Below the pieces are notes generated by a model, which was given only the letters and a program-made list of their open reading frames with translations, searched no databases and was not told the origin of the DNA. 64,000 nt of DNA from Betaproteobacteria bacterium (GTDB lineage: Bacteria; Pseudomonadota; Gammaproteobacteria; Burkholderiales; SG8-39), in assembly GCA_005881575.1 (NCBI GenBank), contig VBCA01000008.1, positions 38,717 through 102,716 on the forward strand. The letters are read 5' to 3'. Positions 38,885-47,568 of the stretch are shown in pieces; the stretch's first letter is position 1, and each line of letters starts with the position of its first letter. The position numbers and the translations under genes were made by a program.

Positions 38885-39730
38885 ATGAGACTCAACCCGC
38901 AACAAGTCCAGGAATTCGACCGAGAAGGCTACCTGTTCTTTCCAGGCCTATTCACGCGCGAGGAGACCAAGGTTCTCAGTGACGAGGTGCCCCGCCTGTA
39001 CGCCCAGCGCCGGCCGGAGAACGTGCGCGAGAAGGGGAGCGACGCGGTGCGCACCAATTTCGCCGCGCATATGTACAGCACCCCTTTCGCGAAGCTCGCG
39101 CGCCATCCGCGCATGGTCGAGCCGATCATGCAGCTTTTCGGCGAAGAGTTGTACATGCACCAGTTCAAGATCAACGGCAAAATGGCTTTCGACGGCGACG
39201 TCTGGCAGTGGCACCAGGACTACGGCACCTGGAAGAACGACGACCTGATGCCCGAGGCTCGCGCGATGAACGTCGCGATCTTCCTCGACGAGGTCAACGA
39301 GTTCAATGGGCCGCTGATGTTCATTCCCGGCAGCCATGAGCTGGGCGTGATCGACGCGGACCACGACACCTCGACGACCAGCTACCCGCTTTGGACGATC
39401 AACCACGACACCATCAGGAAACTGGTCGAGCGCGGCGGCATCGTGGCTCCAAAAGGTCCGCCGGGGTCCATGATCCTGTTTCATTCCTGTCTGGTGCACG
39501 CATCGAGTTCGAACCTCTCTCCTTGGAATCGGGTCAGCGTATATCTGAGCCTGTGCGCGGTGTCGAACCATATACGTCGCTTCAAGCGCCCGGGCTACAT
39601 CGCGCACCGCGACTTTACGCCGTTGAAGTGCCTCCCCGATGACTGCCTGCTCGTGCATTACGACGTGCCGCTTCCGTGGAGAGACGGAACTCCGCCGGAA
39701 GAGCTGCAGGGTGAGCTCAAAGCGGCATGA
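38885..39730 (+). CDS. Phytanoyl-CoA dioxygenase (PhyH) family protein
   Basis: 281-aa non-haem Fe(II)/2-oxoglutarate-type hydroxylase. The metal-binding HxD is visible in VWQWHQDYGTWKNDD, the second His is likely in SCLVHASSSNLSPWNRVSVY with the 2-oxoglutarate-binding Arg nearby, and the substrate segment FIPGSHELGVIDADHD is typical. Members hydroxylate small molecules, not necessarily phytanoyl-CoA. Its stop overlaps the following SAF-domain gene (ATGA), so the two are a coupled pair and probably one pathway. Confidence 0.9.
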   Translation: MRLNPQQVQEFDREGYLFFPGLFTREETKVLSDEVPRLYAQRRPENVREKGSDAVRTNFAAHMYSTPFAKLARHPRMVEPIMQLFGEELYMHQFKINGKMAFDGDVWQWHQDYGTWKNDDLMPEARAMNVAIFLDEVNEFNGPLMFIPGSHELGVIDADHDTSTTSYPLWTINHDTIRKLVERGGIVAPKGPPGSMILFHSCLVHASSSNLSPWNRVSVYLSLCAVSNHIRRFKRPGYIAHRDFTPLKCLPDDCLLVHYDVPLPWRDGTPPEELQGELKAA

Positions 39731-41085
39731 ATCTCTTCGCAAAACTCCAGGAGCGCGAAGCGCAGGGTAGGCCGCTGCGGGTCGGCATCATAGGCGCCGG
39801 CAAATTCGGCGCCATGTACATTGCGCAAGTGCCGCGCACGCCGGGCGTGCATCTCGCCGGGATCGCCGACCTTTCACCCGCGAATGCGCGCGCCAGCCTC
39901 GAGCGCGTGGGCTGGAAGCCGGAACAGTACGCTGCCGCGTCGCTCGATGCGGCGCTGAAGGAGCGGCGGGCACACGTCTCGGACGACTGGCGCGCGCTGG
40001 TCGCGCACCCGGCTGTGGAGATCGTCGTCGAAGCCACGGGGAATCCGATTGCGGCAGTCGAGCATGCCCTCGCTGCCTTCCGAAACGGCAAGCACGTGGT
40101 GATGGTAACGGTCGAGGCGGATGCCCTCTGCGGCCCCCTGCTCGCGAAAAGAGCCAAAGAGGCAGGCGTCGTGTACAGCCTGGCTTACGGTGATCAGCCC
40201 GCGATCATCTGCGATCTCGTGGACTGGGCGCGCGCGGCGGGATTCCCCGTGGTCGCGGCCGGGCGCGGCCACAAATGGCTGCCGCACTTTGCGCAGTCCA
40301 CGCCGGAAACCGTTTGGGGTTACTACGGACTCACGCCCGAGCAGGCCCGCGTCGGCGGACTCAACCCGAAGATGTTCAATTCCTTTCTCGACGGGTCGAA
40401 GCCGGCCATCGAAGCTACTGCGGTGTGCAATGCAACCGGGCTTACGCCGGCGCCAGAGGGCCTCGCGTATCCACCCGCGTCCATAGAAGAGCTACCCGCG
40501 GTGATGCGCCCGAAGCCCGAAGGCGGGCAGCTGCATCACAAGGGGCAGGTCGAAGTGGTGTCATCGCTCGATCACGACGGGCGGACGATTCCCTACGACA
40601 TCCGCTTCGGCGTGTGGGTGGTGTTCGAGGGCGAGTCCGAATACGTCCGGCGCTGCTTCACTGAATACGGCGTGCGAACCGACCCTTCGGGCCGTTATGC
40701 GGCCATGTACAAGCGCTGGCACCTGATCGGGCTCGAGGTCGGAATTTCAGTGGCCTCGGTCGGGTTGCGAGGAGAGCCGACCGGCTGCGCGACCGGTTTT
40801 CGTGCCGATGCAGTGGCGAGCGCCAAGCGCGACCTCAAGGCCGGCGAAGTTCTCGACGGGGAAGGCGGATACATGGTGGTGGGCAGGCTCATGCCCGCAG
40901 CGGATTCGCTTGCGCTCGGCGCGCTGCCACTCGGCCTGGCGCAGCAGGTGAAGCTCGTCAATCCCGTCAAAGCCGGACGCGTCCTGTGCTGGGCCGACGT
41001 CGCCCACGACGCGGGCGCCGAGGCGGTGCGGGTGCGCCGCGAAATGGAATCGGCGTTCCTCTCCCCGAGACAACGCGCGGCCTAG
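39727..41085 (+). CDS. NAD(P)-binding oxidoreductase with C-terminal SAF domain
   Basis: 452 aa. An N-terminal Rossmann fold (RVGIIGAGKFGAMYIAQV, then VEIVVEATGNPIAAVEHALAA) resembles homoserine dehydrogenase-like/Gfo-Idh proteins. A catalytic-like middle (AYGDQPAIICDLVDWARAAG) follows, and a C-terminal SAF domain (ASAKRDLKAGEVLDGEGGYMVVG, LPLGLAQQVKLVNPVKAG) as found in antifreeze/FlgA/sialic-acid synthase proteins. The reaction is unknown. Translational coupling to the PhyH gene suggests that it oxidises or reduces the hydroxylated product. Confidence 0.88.
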   Translation: MNLFAKLQEREAQGRPLRVGIIGAGKFGAMYIAQVPRTPGVHLAGIADLSPANARASLERVGWKPEQYAAASLDAALKERRAHVSDDWRALVAHPAVEIVVEATGNPIAAVEHALAAFRNGKHVVMVTVEADALCGPLLAKRAKEAGVVYSLAYGDQPAIICDLVDWARAAGFPVVAAGRGHKWLPHFAQSTPETVWGYYGLTPEQARVGGLNPKMFNSFLDGSKPAIEATAVCNATGLTPAPEGLAYPPASIEELPAVMRPKPEGGQLHHKGQVEVVSSLDHDGRTIPYDIRFGVWVVFEGESEYVRRCFTEYGVRTDPSGRYAAMYKRWHLIGLEVGISVASVGLRGEPTGCATGFRADAVASAKRDLKAGEVLDGEGGYMVVGRLMPAADSLALGALPLGLAQQVKLVNPVKAGRVLCWADVAHDAGAEAVRVRREMESAFLSPRQRAA

Positions 41086-41216
41086 AGGGGGGGTAGGGCC
41101 CTGAAACGCAGAGAATTGGGATTTCTCGCAATTTCCCGCCAAATATAGTGTAATTGGACCTGGACTTGGGAGCGTGGATGGGGGAGCCTCTCAATCGGGC
41201 CGGGCAGGGAGTTCCA

Positions 41217-42332
41217 ATGAAAACCACGTCGCCGTCTAGACCGCTTACGCTGGTTCACGACTCGATCGAAGCCAAGCTCGCGCCGCTCAAGATCCTGGTC
41301 ATCGACGACCAGTCCACCGGGCGGATCGTGCTGAGCGAGATCATGAGGAGCCTCGACGCGAGCCTGGAGGTCGCCACATTCGCCGACCCCCTGGAGGGCA
41401 TCGAATACGCGCGCAAGCATCCCGTGGACATGGTGCTCACCGACTACAAGATGCCGAGCCTGGACGGAATCGAGGTCATCCGGCGCTTGCGCCGCATTTT
41501 CGGGTACGAGGACGTTCCGATCGTCTGCATCACGGTGGTCAACGATCGCGAAGTCCGCTATCGCGCCCTGGAGGCCGGGGCTACCGATTTCCTGATCCGC
41601 CCGATCGACCGGCTCGAATGCGGCGCGCGCTGCCGCAATCTCTTGAGTCTGCGCCGCCATGAGATCCTCAAGAAGAACCGGACACGGATTCTCGAGCAGA
41701 AGATCGACGAGGCCACCCGCGAATTGCGGCGGCGCGAAGTCGAGACGTTGTTCCGGCTGGCAAAGGCCGCGGAGCAGCGCGACAAGGTGACCGGAATGCA
41801 CTTGGTGCGCATGGCCAAGTACTCCTCGCTGATCGCAAGGGGCGTCGGGCTGTCCGCGGCCGAGCAGGATGCGATCGAGCTGGCCGCGCCGATGCACGAT
41901 ATCGGAAAAATCGGCATACCGGACAGGATCCTGCAGAATCCAGGAAGGCTGGACGGCGAGGACCTGCGAGTCATGCAGTCCCACGCGCGCATCGGCTACG
42001 ACATGCTGAAGGACAGCTCTTCCGGATATCTGCAAATGGCCGCAGTGATCGCGCTCGGCCATCACGAGAAGTACGACGGGAGCGGCTACCCGACCGGGTT
42101 GAGGGGTGAGCACATTCCCCTTGAAGCGCGGATCGTCGCCATCGCGGATGTCTACGACGCGCTCACTTCGGTTCGTCCCTACAAGCCGGCTTGGCCCGTG
42201 GAGGAGGCGCTCGTCTACATGGAGGAGCACGCCGGCAGGCATTTTGATCCGCAACTCGTGGAGATCCTGGCGCGGAACCGTGAAGAAGTCCTCTCCATCG
42301 GTGAACGGTTTGCCGACCAAGTGGCGCAGTGA
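41217..42332 (+). CDS. rpfG: Response regulator with HD-GYP phosphodiesterase domain, RpfG
   Basis: 371-aa output protein of DSF signalling that degrades cyclic di-GMP when phosphorylated. The N-terminal receiver domain starts LKILVIDDQSTGR and carries the phospho-acceptor Asp in MVLTDYKMPSLDG. The HD-GYP domain has HD at residues 227-228 (MHDIGKIGIPD) and HHEKYDGSGYP. The ATG at 41217 is chosen over an upstream frame at 41154 because it is preceded by CAGGGAG at 8-nt spacing. The rpfC-like sensor follows directly. Confidence 0.93.
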   Translation: MKTTSPSRPLTLVHDSIEAKLAPLKILVIDDQSTGRIVLSEIMRSLDASLEVATFADPLEGIEYARKHPVDMVLTDYKMPSLDGIEVIRRLRRIFGYEDVPIVCITVVNDREVRYRALEAGATDFLIRPIDRLECGARCRNLLSLRRHEILKKNRTRILEQKIDEATRELRRREVETLFRLAKAAEQRDKVTGMHLVRMAKYSSLIARGVGLSAAEQDAIELAAPMHDIGKIGIPDRILQNPGRLDGEDLRVMQSHARIGYDMLKDSSSGYLQMAAVIALGHHEKYDGSGYPTGLRGEHIPLEARIVAIADVYDALTSVRPYKPAWPVEEALVYMEEHAGRHFDPQLVEILARNREEVLSIGERFADQVAQ

Positions 42333-42348
42333 CCGGGGACCGGGCCGG

Positions 42349-44856
42349 ATGGCGCTGAAATCGATCCTGGCAGGAATCCGCGCCCGCCTCAGCGGGCGCC
42401 CGGACACCGAGCACGAGCAGGCGATCGTTCGGCTGGGGGTCGCGACAATACTCTTCCTGTACCTCCTCCCGCAGGCCTTTGGCGGTCGCGAACCAAACCT
42501 GCCGCTGTTCGCCGCCATGGTCTGCTACTTTGCCCTGTGCGGGACGGTGTTCGGGTGGATCTACCTCTTCCCGTCGGCATCGCGTGCGCGCCGTGTTTTC
42601 GCAGCCCTTCTCGACATCGGCACGAACACGGCCTTCATGTATCACCTCGGTGAGTCCGGTGCTTCCCTGTACATGTTCTACCTATTGATCATTTTCGGCC
42701 ACGGGTTTCGCTACGGCAAGCGCTATCTGTATAACTCGCTGGTACTCAGCATCGTGGGCTTCGCACTGGTCCTGACGTTCAGCGATTACTGGATACAAAA
42801 CCGGGTGCTTGGCATCGGTTTAATGGTGGGCATGATTCTGTTGTCCCTCTTCCAGGGCAAGCTCGTGACCCGCCTGTTCGACTCGCTGCGTCGTGAGGAA
42901 GCGGCAAACCAGGCGAAGCGACGTTTCCTCTCCACGGTAAGCCACGAGATGCGCACCCCGCTCAACGCCATCGTCGGGATGAATGACCTGCTGCGGGACA
43001 CGCCTTTGAACACGGAACAGGCCGAAATGCTGAAGGCGATGCACGAGGCCTCGCGATCGATGCTCAAGCTGATCGAGGATGTGCTGGATATTTCCAAGAT
43101 CGAAGCCGGCAAGGTCAGCATCGAAGAAACGGATTTCGATCTGCACAGCCTGATCAACGGAACGGCGGCGGTGCTCGGGCCGCAGGCCGAGATCCGCGGG
43201 CTGCTGTTCAGGACTCACGTGATGCCGGAAGTGCCGCACGCGCTGCGCGGCGATCCCTACCATCTGCGCCAGGTGCTCTACAACCTCATCGGAAACGGCG
43301 TCAAGTTCACGCAGTCCGGCAGCGTCATCCTCACCGTTTCGAGCCTCGGCGAGAGCGAGCATGCAGTGCGGCTGAAGTTTTCCATCGAGGATACGGGGAT
43401 AGGGATCGCGCCGGAAGCCCAGGAACGCATTTTCGAAAGTTTCGTCCAGGCCGACGACTCGACCACGCGCCGCTACGGCGGCACCGGGCTCGGCACCACC
43501 ATCTCGAAGCAGCTGGTGGAGATGATGGGCGGGCAGATCGGACTGAACAGCACGCCCGGCAAGGGCAGCACATTCTGGTTCGATCTGCCCTTCAAGAAGC
43601 AGATGACGGGACAGGTAGCCGAAGCTTCGCTACGGCTCAACGATATCCGGATCATGCTGGTCGGTTTCTCCGACGCAGAACTGCAGGCGCTCGAGCACGA
43701 CCTCGCCACGTGGGGGGCGCGCACCGGGCGCGCGGCGGGCGTCGAGGCGGGGGCCGCGCGCCTCGCCGAAGCGCAATCGCTCGGGCATCCTTACCACTTG
43801 GTGCTCCTGCGCGAAGACACGGCGGTCGCCCCGAGCCGGAATCTGGCGCGGCTCCGCAACAGCCGCAACCAGAAGGCGCCTCCTACGGTGCTGTGCACCG
43901 CCGGCGTATCGCAGATTCGCACCGCCGAAGCGCTCGCGGGCGGTTTCGTGGCGGTGCTGGAGATACCGTTCAAGAAGAGGCTCCTGTTCAACGTCATTCA
44001 CTCCGCGACTGCCGTCCAGGGGAGTCAGGAAGGCGTCATTTCGCTCAGTGATTACTACGCCGCGCGCGACGCCAACCGGCGCCGCTACCAGATCCTGGTG
44101 GCCGAGGACAACGCCGTCAATCAGCGCGTCATCGTCGGGATACTCGAGCGCGCCGGGCACAGAGTCCGGGTGGTCGACGACGGGGAGCAGGCGCTCGACG
44201 TGCTGGAGAACGAGCGGTTCGATGTGATCATCATGGACCTCAACATGCCGGCGCTCGGTGGCCTGGACGCTGCGCGGGCTTACCGCTTCATGGATCCGGA
44301 AGCGATACAGGTCCCGATCATCATGCTTTCTGCGGACGTGACCTCGGAGGCGATAAAGGAGTGCGAGGAGGCCGGGATCGACGCTTTCCTGCCCAAGCCG
44401 ATCGAGGCTCGCCGCCTGCTCGACACCATCGCGAGCCTGGTTGCAAAGCGCGCGAGCACCCCGGCGGTGTCCCGCGACGGCGCCGAGGAAAGCCAGGTGG
44501 TTATCAATCCGGCGGCGCTTTCGGAGCTCGAGCTCATCAGCTCCGAGAACAGCTTCATGCCGGAGCTCCTCAATGGATTCATCCAGGACGGCGAGGCGCT
44601 GCTGCGGCAGATGGATGCCGCCGTGGCGGCCGAGCAATACGAAACGCTCAGGGACCTGGTGCACGCCATGAAGGGCTCGGCGGTGACGCTCGGCGCCGAG
44701 CAGTTATGCCGGACGTGCGTGGGAATCAACAGCCAGACGACATCGGAACTGCAAGCGAGCGGACCCCGCGTCTTGAAGATAATACGGGAGCAGTTTCAGC
44801 AGGCGCGCGCCTCGCTCCTAGATTATCTCAAGAAAAACCAGAGCGCGGCCCGCTGA
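42349..44856 (+). CDS. rpfC: Hybrid sensor histidine kinase RpfC (DSF receptor)
   Basis: 835-aa inner-membrane hybrid kinase. About five transmembrane helices span residues 25-175. HisKA follows with H199 (TVSHEMRTPLNAI), then HATPase (NLIGNGVKFT, DTGIGIAPEA, GGTGLGTTISKQL), a degenerate receiver-like linker, an intact receiver with D630 (IIMDLNMPALGG) and a C-terminal HPt domain with H772 (LVHAMKGSAV). This H-D-H arrangement with the short membrane input is the RpfC architecture. The start is the ATG at 42349, 17 bp after rpfG. It would perceive the fatty-acid signal and phosphorylate RpfG. Confidence 0.93.
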   Translation: MALKSILAGIRARLSGRPDTEHEQAIVRLGVATILFLYLLPQAFGGREPNLPLFAAMVCYFALCGTVFGWIYLFPSASRARRVFAALLDIGTNTAFMYHLGESGASLYMFYLLIIFGHGFRYGKRYLYNSLVLSIVGFALVLTFSDYWIQNRVLGIGLMVGMILLSLFQGKLVTRLFDSLRREEAANQAKRRFLSTVSHEMRTPLNAIVGMNDLLRDTPLNTEQAEMLKAMHEASRSMLKLIEDVLDISKIEAGKVSIEETDFDLHSLINGTAAVLGPQAEIRGLLFRTHVMPEVPHALRGDPYHLRQVLYNLIGNGVKFTQSGSVILTVSSLGESEHAVRLKFSIEDTGIGIAPEAQERIFESFVQADDSTTRRYGGTGLGTTISKQLVEMMGGQIGLNSTPGKGSTFWFDLPFKKQMTGQVAEASLRLNDIRIMLVGFSDAELQALEHDLATWGARTGRAAGVEAGAARLAEAQSLGHPYHLVLLREDTAVAPSRNLARLRNSRNQKAPPTVLCTAGVSQIRTAEALAGGFVAVLEIPFKKRLLFNVIHSATAVQGSQEGVISLSDYYAARDANRRRYQILVAEDNAVNQRVIVGILERAGHRVRVVDDGEQALDVLENERFDVIIMDLNMPALGGLDAARAYRFMDPEAIQVPIIMLSADVTSEAIKECEEAGIDAFLPKPIEARRLLDTIASLVAKRASTPAVSRDGAEESQVVINPAALSELELISSENSFMPELLNGFIQDGEALLRQMDAAVAAEQYETLRDLVHAMKGSAVTLGAEQLCRTCVGINSQTTSELQASGPRVLKIIREQFQQARASLLDYLKKNQSAAR

Positions 44857-44897
44857 GCCAAGGGACGTGACATGAATAAGCGGCACCGTGAGAAACC

Positions 44898-45161
44898 ATG
44901 GCTGACTTATCACTCCATGACCGAGTAGTCCAGCGGCTACTTGCGGCGTCCGATGCAAAACTTACAGCGGCCGACGTTGGCGAAGCGACGTCGCTCCGAC
45001 AGGACCTGGATATCAGTTCACTGATTCTGATCACCTTGGCTTCCGAGCTGGAGGATGAGTTGGGGATCGACATCGACGATGAGGAACTTGGCCAGATACA
45101 GACGATCGGCGATCTATTCAAGGCGATCGACGGCAGGAAGCGACAGAATCGTCAGGCGTGA
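44898..45161 (+). CDS. Acyl carrier protein of the DSF locus
   Basis: 87-aa small acidic four-helix protein. The phosphopantetheine attachment Ser is S41 in DLDISSLILITLASELEDE, where the usual DSL is replaced by SSL. Its helix II/III sequence (ELGIDIDDEEL) is ACP-like. It lies 41 bp after rpfC and its stop overlaps the ketosynthase start (GTGA). A dedicated carrier here would supply acyl-ACP to RpfF, a role inferred from position. Confidence 0.88.
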   Translation: MADLSLHDRVVQRLLAASDAKLTAADVGEATSLRQDLDISSLILITLASELEDELGIDIDDEELGQIQTIGDLFKAIDGRKRQNRQA

Positions 45162-46426
45162 CGCGGTCTGAGTTGATGGCTCTTCGACGCGTGGCGATCA
45201 CGGGGGTCGGTCTCGTATCGTGCCTGGGACACGAGTACAGCCAGGTGGTGAAGGCCCTCCAAAACGGAGCGAGCGGCCTTCGCGCCATGCCGGACTGGGA
45301 AAGCCTGGGCCTGAAGAGTCGGGTGGCGGGTGCGATCACGGGCGTCGAGGCCAAGTTCGAGCGCTCCTCCATCCCGAAAAGACTGCGTCCCGTGATTTCG
45401 GAAGCATCCAAGTATTGTTGCCTCGCCGCGCTCGACGCCGTCGGCGACTCCGGGCTTTCCGAGGCCGACGTGCAATCGGGCAGAACGGCGTGCATCGTCG
45501 GTACAGGAATCGGAAGCGTGGAATCCATCTACACGGGCGGGCGGCAGGTCCATTCCGGAGAGATCGCTAAGGTCAGCCCGTTTGTCGTGCTGAAGAGCAT
45601 GGCGAGCGCGTCGAGCGCGGCCGTCGCCAACCTGCTCAAGGTCCACGGGCGCAGTTATTCGATCAGTTCCGCGTGTTCGACCTCTTCGCACAGCATCGGC
45701 ACAGCGTATGAGCTCATCCGTTCCGGCATCGTGGACCGCGCCATCGCGGGGGGTGGAGAGGAAGTGCACCCTTTGATCGCCGCCGGTTTCCAGGCCCTTC
45801 GCTTCGCACTCGCCTCGAAATTCAACGAGCACCCGGAGCGGGCATCGCGCCCGTACGACGCAGCCCGCGACGGGTTCGTGATCGGCGGCGGTGCGGGGAT
45901 CGTCGTGCTCGAGGCTCTGGACCACGCGCTGGCGCGTCGCGCCCGCGTACGCGCCGAGATCGTGGGATTCGGCACCAGTTCGGACGGCTTCGACATGGTC
46001 ATGCCCGAACCCAGCGGCGTGCAGGCGGCCCAGTGCATGCTGGGTGCCATCCAGGACGGAGGGATGAGTCCTCGGGAAGTCGGCGCCGTGAACACGCACG
46101 GCACAGCGACCATCAAAGGGGACATCGCCGAAGTCGAGGCAATGAAGCAAGTGTTCGACGGCAAACCGCCGCCGTTCTCATCGACGAAATCGATGACCGG
46201 TCATCCCCTGGGCGCCGCGGGGGCGCTCGAGACGATCTTTTGCGTAGCCATGCTCGAGCATCGCTTCATAGCCCCGTCTATCAACATCGAGAATCTCGAT
46301 CCCGAATTCGCGGGAATGCCGATCGTAACGGCTCCGAAGTTCATGGAGCTGCACACCATACTTTCCAATAGCTTCGGATTCGGTGGAACGAACGCGAGCC
46401 TTCTGCTGAAGGCATTTCGCAGCTAG
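45158..46426 (+). CDS. Beta-ketoacyl-ACP synthase, FabB/FabF type, in the DSF locus
   Basis: 422-aa condensing enzyme extending an acyl-ACP with malonyl-ACP. The Cys-His-His triad is complete: C173 (SISSACSTSSHSIG), H314 (NTHGTATIKGD) and H349 (KSMTGHPLGAAGA); NSFGFGGTNAS closes the active site. SSACSTSSHSIG is closer to FabB (KAS I) than FabF. The start GTG at 45158 overlaps the ACP stop; an ATG at 45176 (MALRRVAITG) is possible. With the ACP it could provide the C12-C14 unsaturated acyl chain turned into DSF by RpfF. Confidence 0.92.
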   Translation: MTRSELMALRRVAITGVGLVSCLGHEYSQVVKALQNGASGLRAMPDWESLGLKSRVAGAITGVEAKFERSSIPKRLRPVISEASKYCCLAALDAVGDSGLSEADVQSGRTACIVGTGIGSVESIYTGGRQVHSGEIAKVSPFVVLKSMASASSAAVANLLKVHGRSYSISSACSTSSHSIGTAYELIRSGIVDRAIAGGGEEVHPLIAAGFQALRFALASKFNEHPERASRPYDAARDGFVIGGGAGIVVLEALDHALARRARVRAEIVGFGTSSDGFDMVMPEPSGVQAAQCMLGAIQDGGMSPREVGAVNTHGTATIKGDIAEVEAMKQVFDGKPPPFSSTKSMTGHPLGAAGALETIFCVAMLEHRFIAPSINIENLDPEFAGMPIVTAPKFMELHTILSNSFGFGGTNASLLLKAFRS

Positions 46427-46629
46427 CCCACCGGATTCCCAAGGGGCCTGGGGACGGCGAGGATCGCTTTGTCAGGCGAGGACGACAACTCCGAAGAAAA
46501 CTCGCGGCGCATGAGCCCCACCGGGGTGCGTCCTAACGCACCGGTCGGGACGGATCGGATCACGACCCCGGCAGGTCATGGCTCACGCGCGCGAGCGCCC
46601 GCGCTTCGGGCGGAAATGCACACCAGCGT
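46427..46629. other. Intergenic region between convergent ketosynthase and rpfF
   Basis: 203 bp with no credible gene. It carries two stem-loops, a strong one at 46525-46542 and CGCCCG/CGGGCG with a 5-nt loop at 46596-46612, which likely separate the two converging transcripts. Confidence 0.6.
46525..46542. terminator. Stem-loop terminator between convergent genes
   Basis: Perfect 7-bp stem GGTGCGT/ACGCACC with a CCTA tetraloop, extendable by CCGG/CCGG with a bulge. It lacks a long T tract on either strand, so it may act bidirectionally with Rho. Confidence 0.5.
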
Positions 46630-47568
46630 TCAGGCGGTCGCGTAGTGCTGCGTCTCCTCGCGTTCCACCGCATCCGGCTTCGCCGTCGCACCGCCCGGGA
46701 CAAGCTTTGCCTGCGAGCGTGCCAGGCGGCTCATCAGCTTGAGATCCTTGTCTTCCAGGCGCAGCGCTGCATTCACCCATACGTTGGCGATGTTGAGTAA
46801 CTCTTCGTGGGTTACGGGGTGGAAATGCTGGCGGCAGCTGAACACGGCCTGCAAGCCATTGCGGCGCCGCTCGTTGCGTCGGATGTAGTCCTGCACTGCC
46901 GCTTCCCCGGTCCCGTCTTCCACGAGCACGTCAACGACGCCCGCTGCGTGCATTTCCTCGGCGGTATACACACGGCCGGAAAGGATCATCTCTTCGGCAC
47001 GTTTCATCCCCACGCGCCTCGCGAGCAGGCTGTAGGCGCCGTTGCCGGGGAAAAGATTGAACAGGATTTCGGGAAGACCCATCCGCGAGCGCCGCTCGGC
47101 GACAATGACGTTCGAGGCGAGCACTGTTTCGAATCCGCCGCCGAGTGCCTCCCCCTGCACCAGTGAAATGGTGGTTATGGGGCTTCCATACCCGCAGATC
47201 CGCTGGTACATGTTGTCGACACAGAGCTTGGCGTAGTGCATGAGCGTGTCGCGATCGCCCGACTTGATCAGCAGCACCAAATTCGCGAGGTTTCCACCCA
47301 GACTGAATATGCCTTCGATCCTGGATGCACCAACGTAGTAGTGAATCTGATGCAGGTCCCCCTTGTACAGGACGCGCCCGCCGCAGGATTCGATGGTGCT
47401 GTCGTGGGCACGTAGCTCTTCGAGCATGCCGAGGTTGAAGCACGGCGCGCCCGAGGGCTTCAGGTAGGTCCACGCTGTTGCGTGCTCGGGGTCGAACCTG
47501 ACCTCGATCTGTTTGTATTGCCGTCTAAACATTCCCTCTATCACGTTGAAATCGACCGGTGCGTTCAT
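46630..47568 (-). CDS. rpfF: DSF synthase RpfF (crotonase-family dehydratase/thioesterase)
   Basis: 312-aa enzyme making the diffusible signal factor: dehydration of 3-hydroxyacyl-ACP to the cis-2-enoyl form and release as free acid. The crotonase core SLVQGEALGGGFETVLASNV and RMGLPEILFNLFPGNGAYSLLARRVG matches RpfF closely. Glu147 and Glu167 are spaced by 20, like the catalytic Glu141/Glu161 of the Xanthomonas enzyme. It is encoded convergently to rpfGC-acp-ketosynthase. A good Shine-Dalgarno (AAGGAAGG) precedes the ATG at 47568. Confidence 0.94.
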   Translation of the reverse strand: MNAPVDFNVIEGMFRRQYKQIEVRFDPEHATAWTYLKPSGAPCFNLGMLEELRAHDSTIESCGGRVLYKGDLHQIHYYVGASRIEGIFSLGGNLANLVLLIKSGDRDTLMHYAKLCVDNMYQRICGYGSPITTISLVQGEALGGGFETVLASNVIVAERRSRMGLPEILFNLFPGNGAYSLLARRVGMKRAEEMILSGRVYTAEEMHAAGVVDVLVEDGTGEAAVQDYIRRNERRRNGLQAVFSCRQHFHPVTHEELLNIANVWVNAALRLEDKDLKLMSRLARSQAKLVPGGATAKPDAVEREETQHYATA

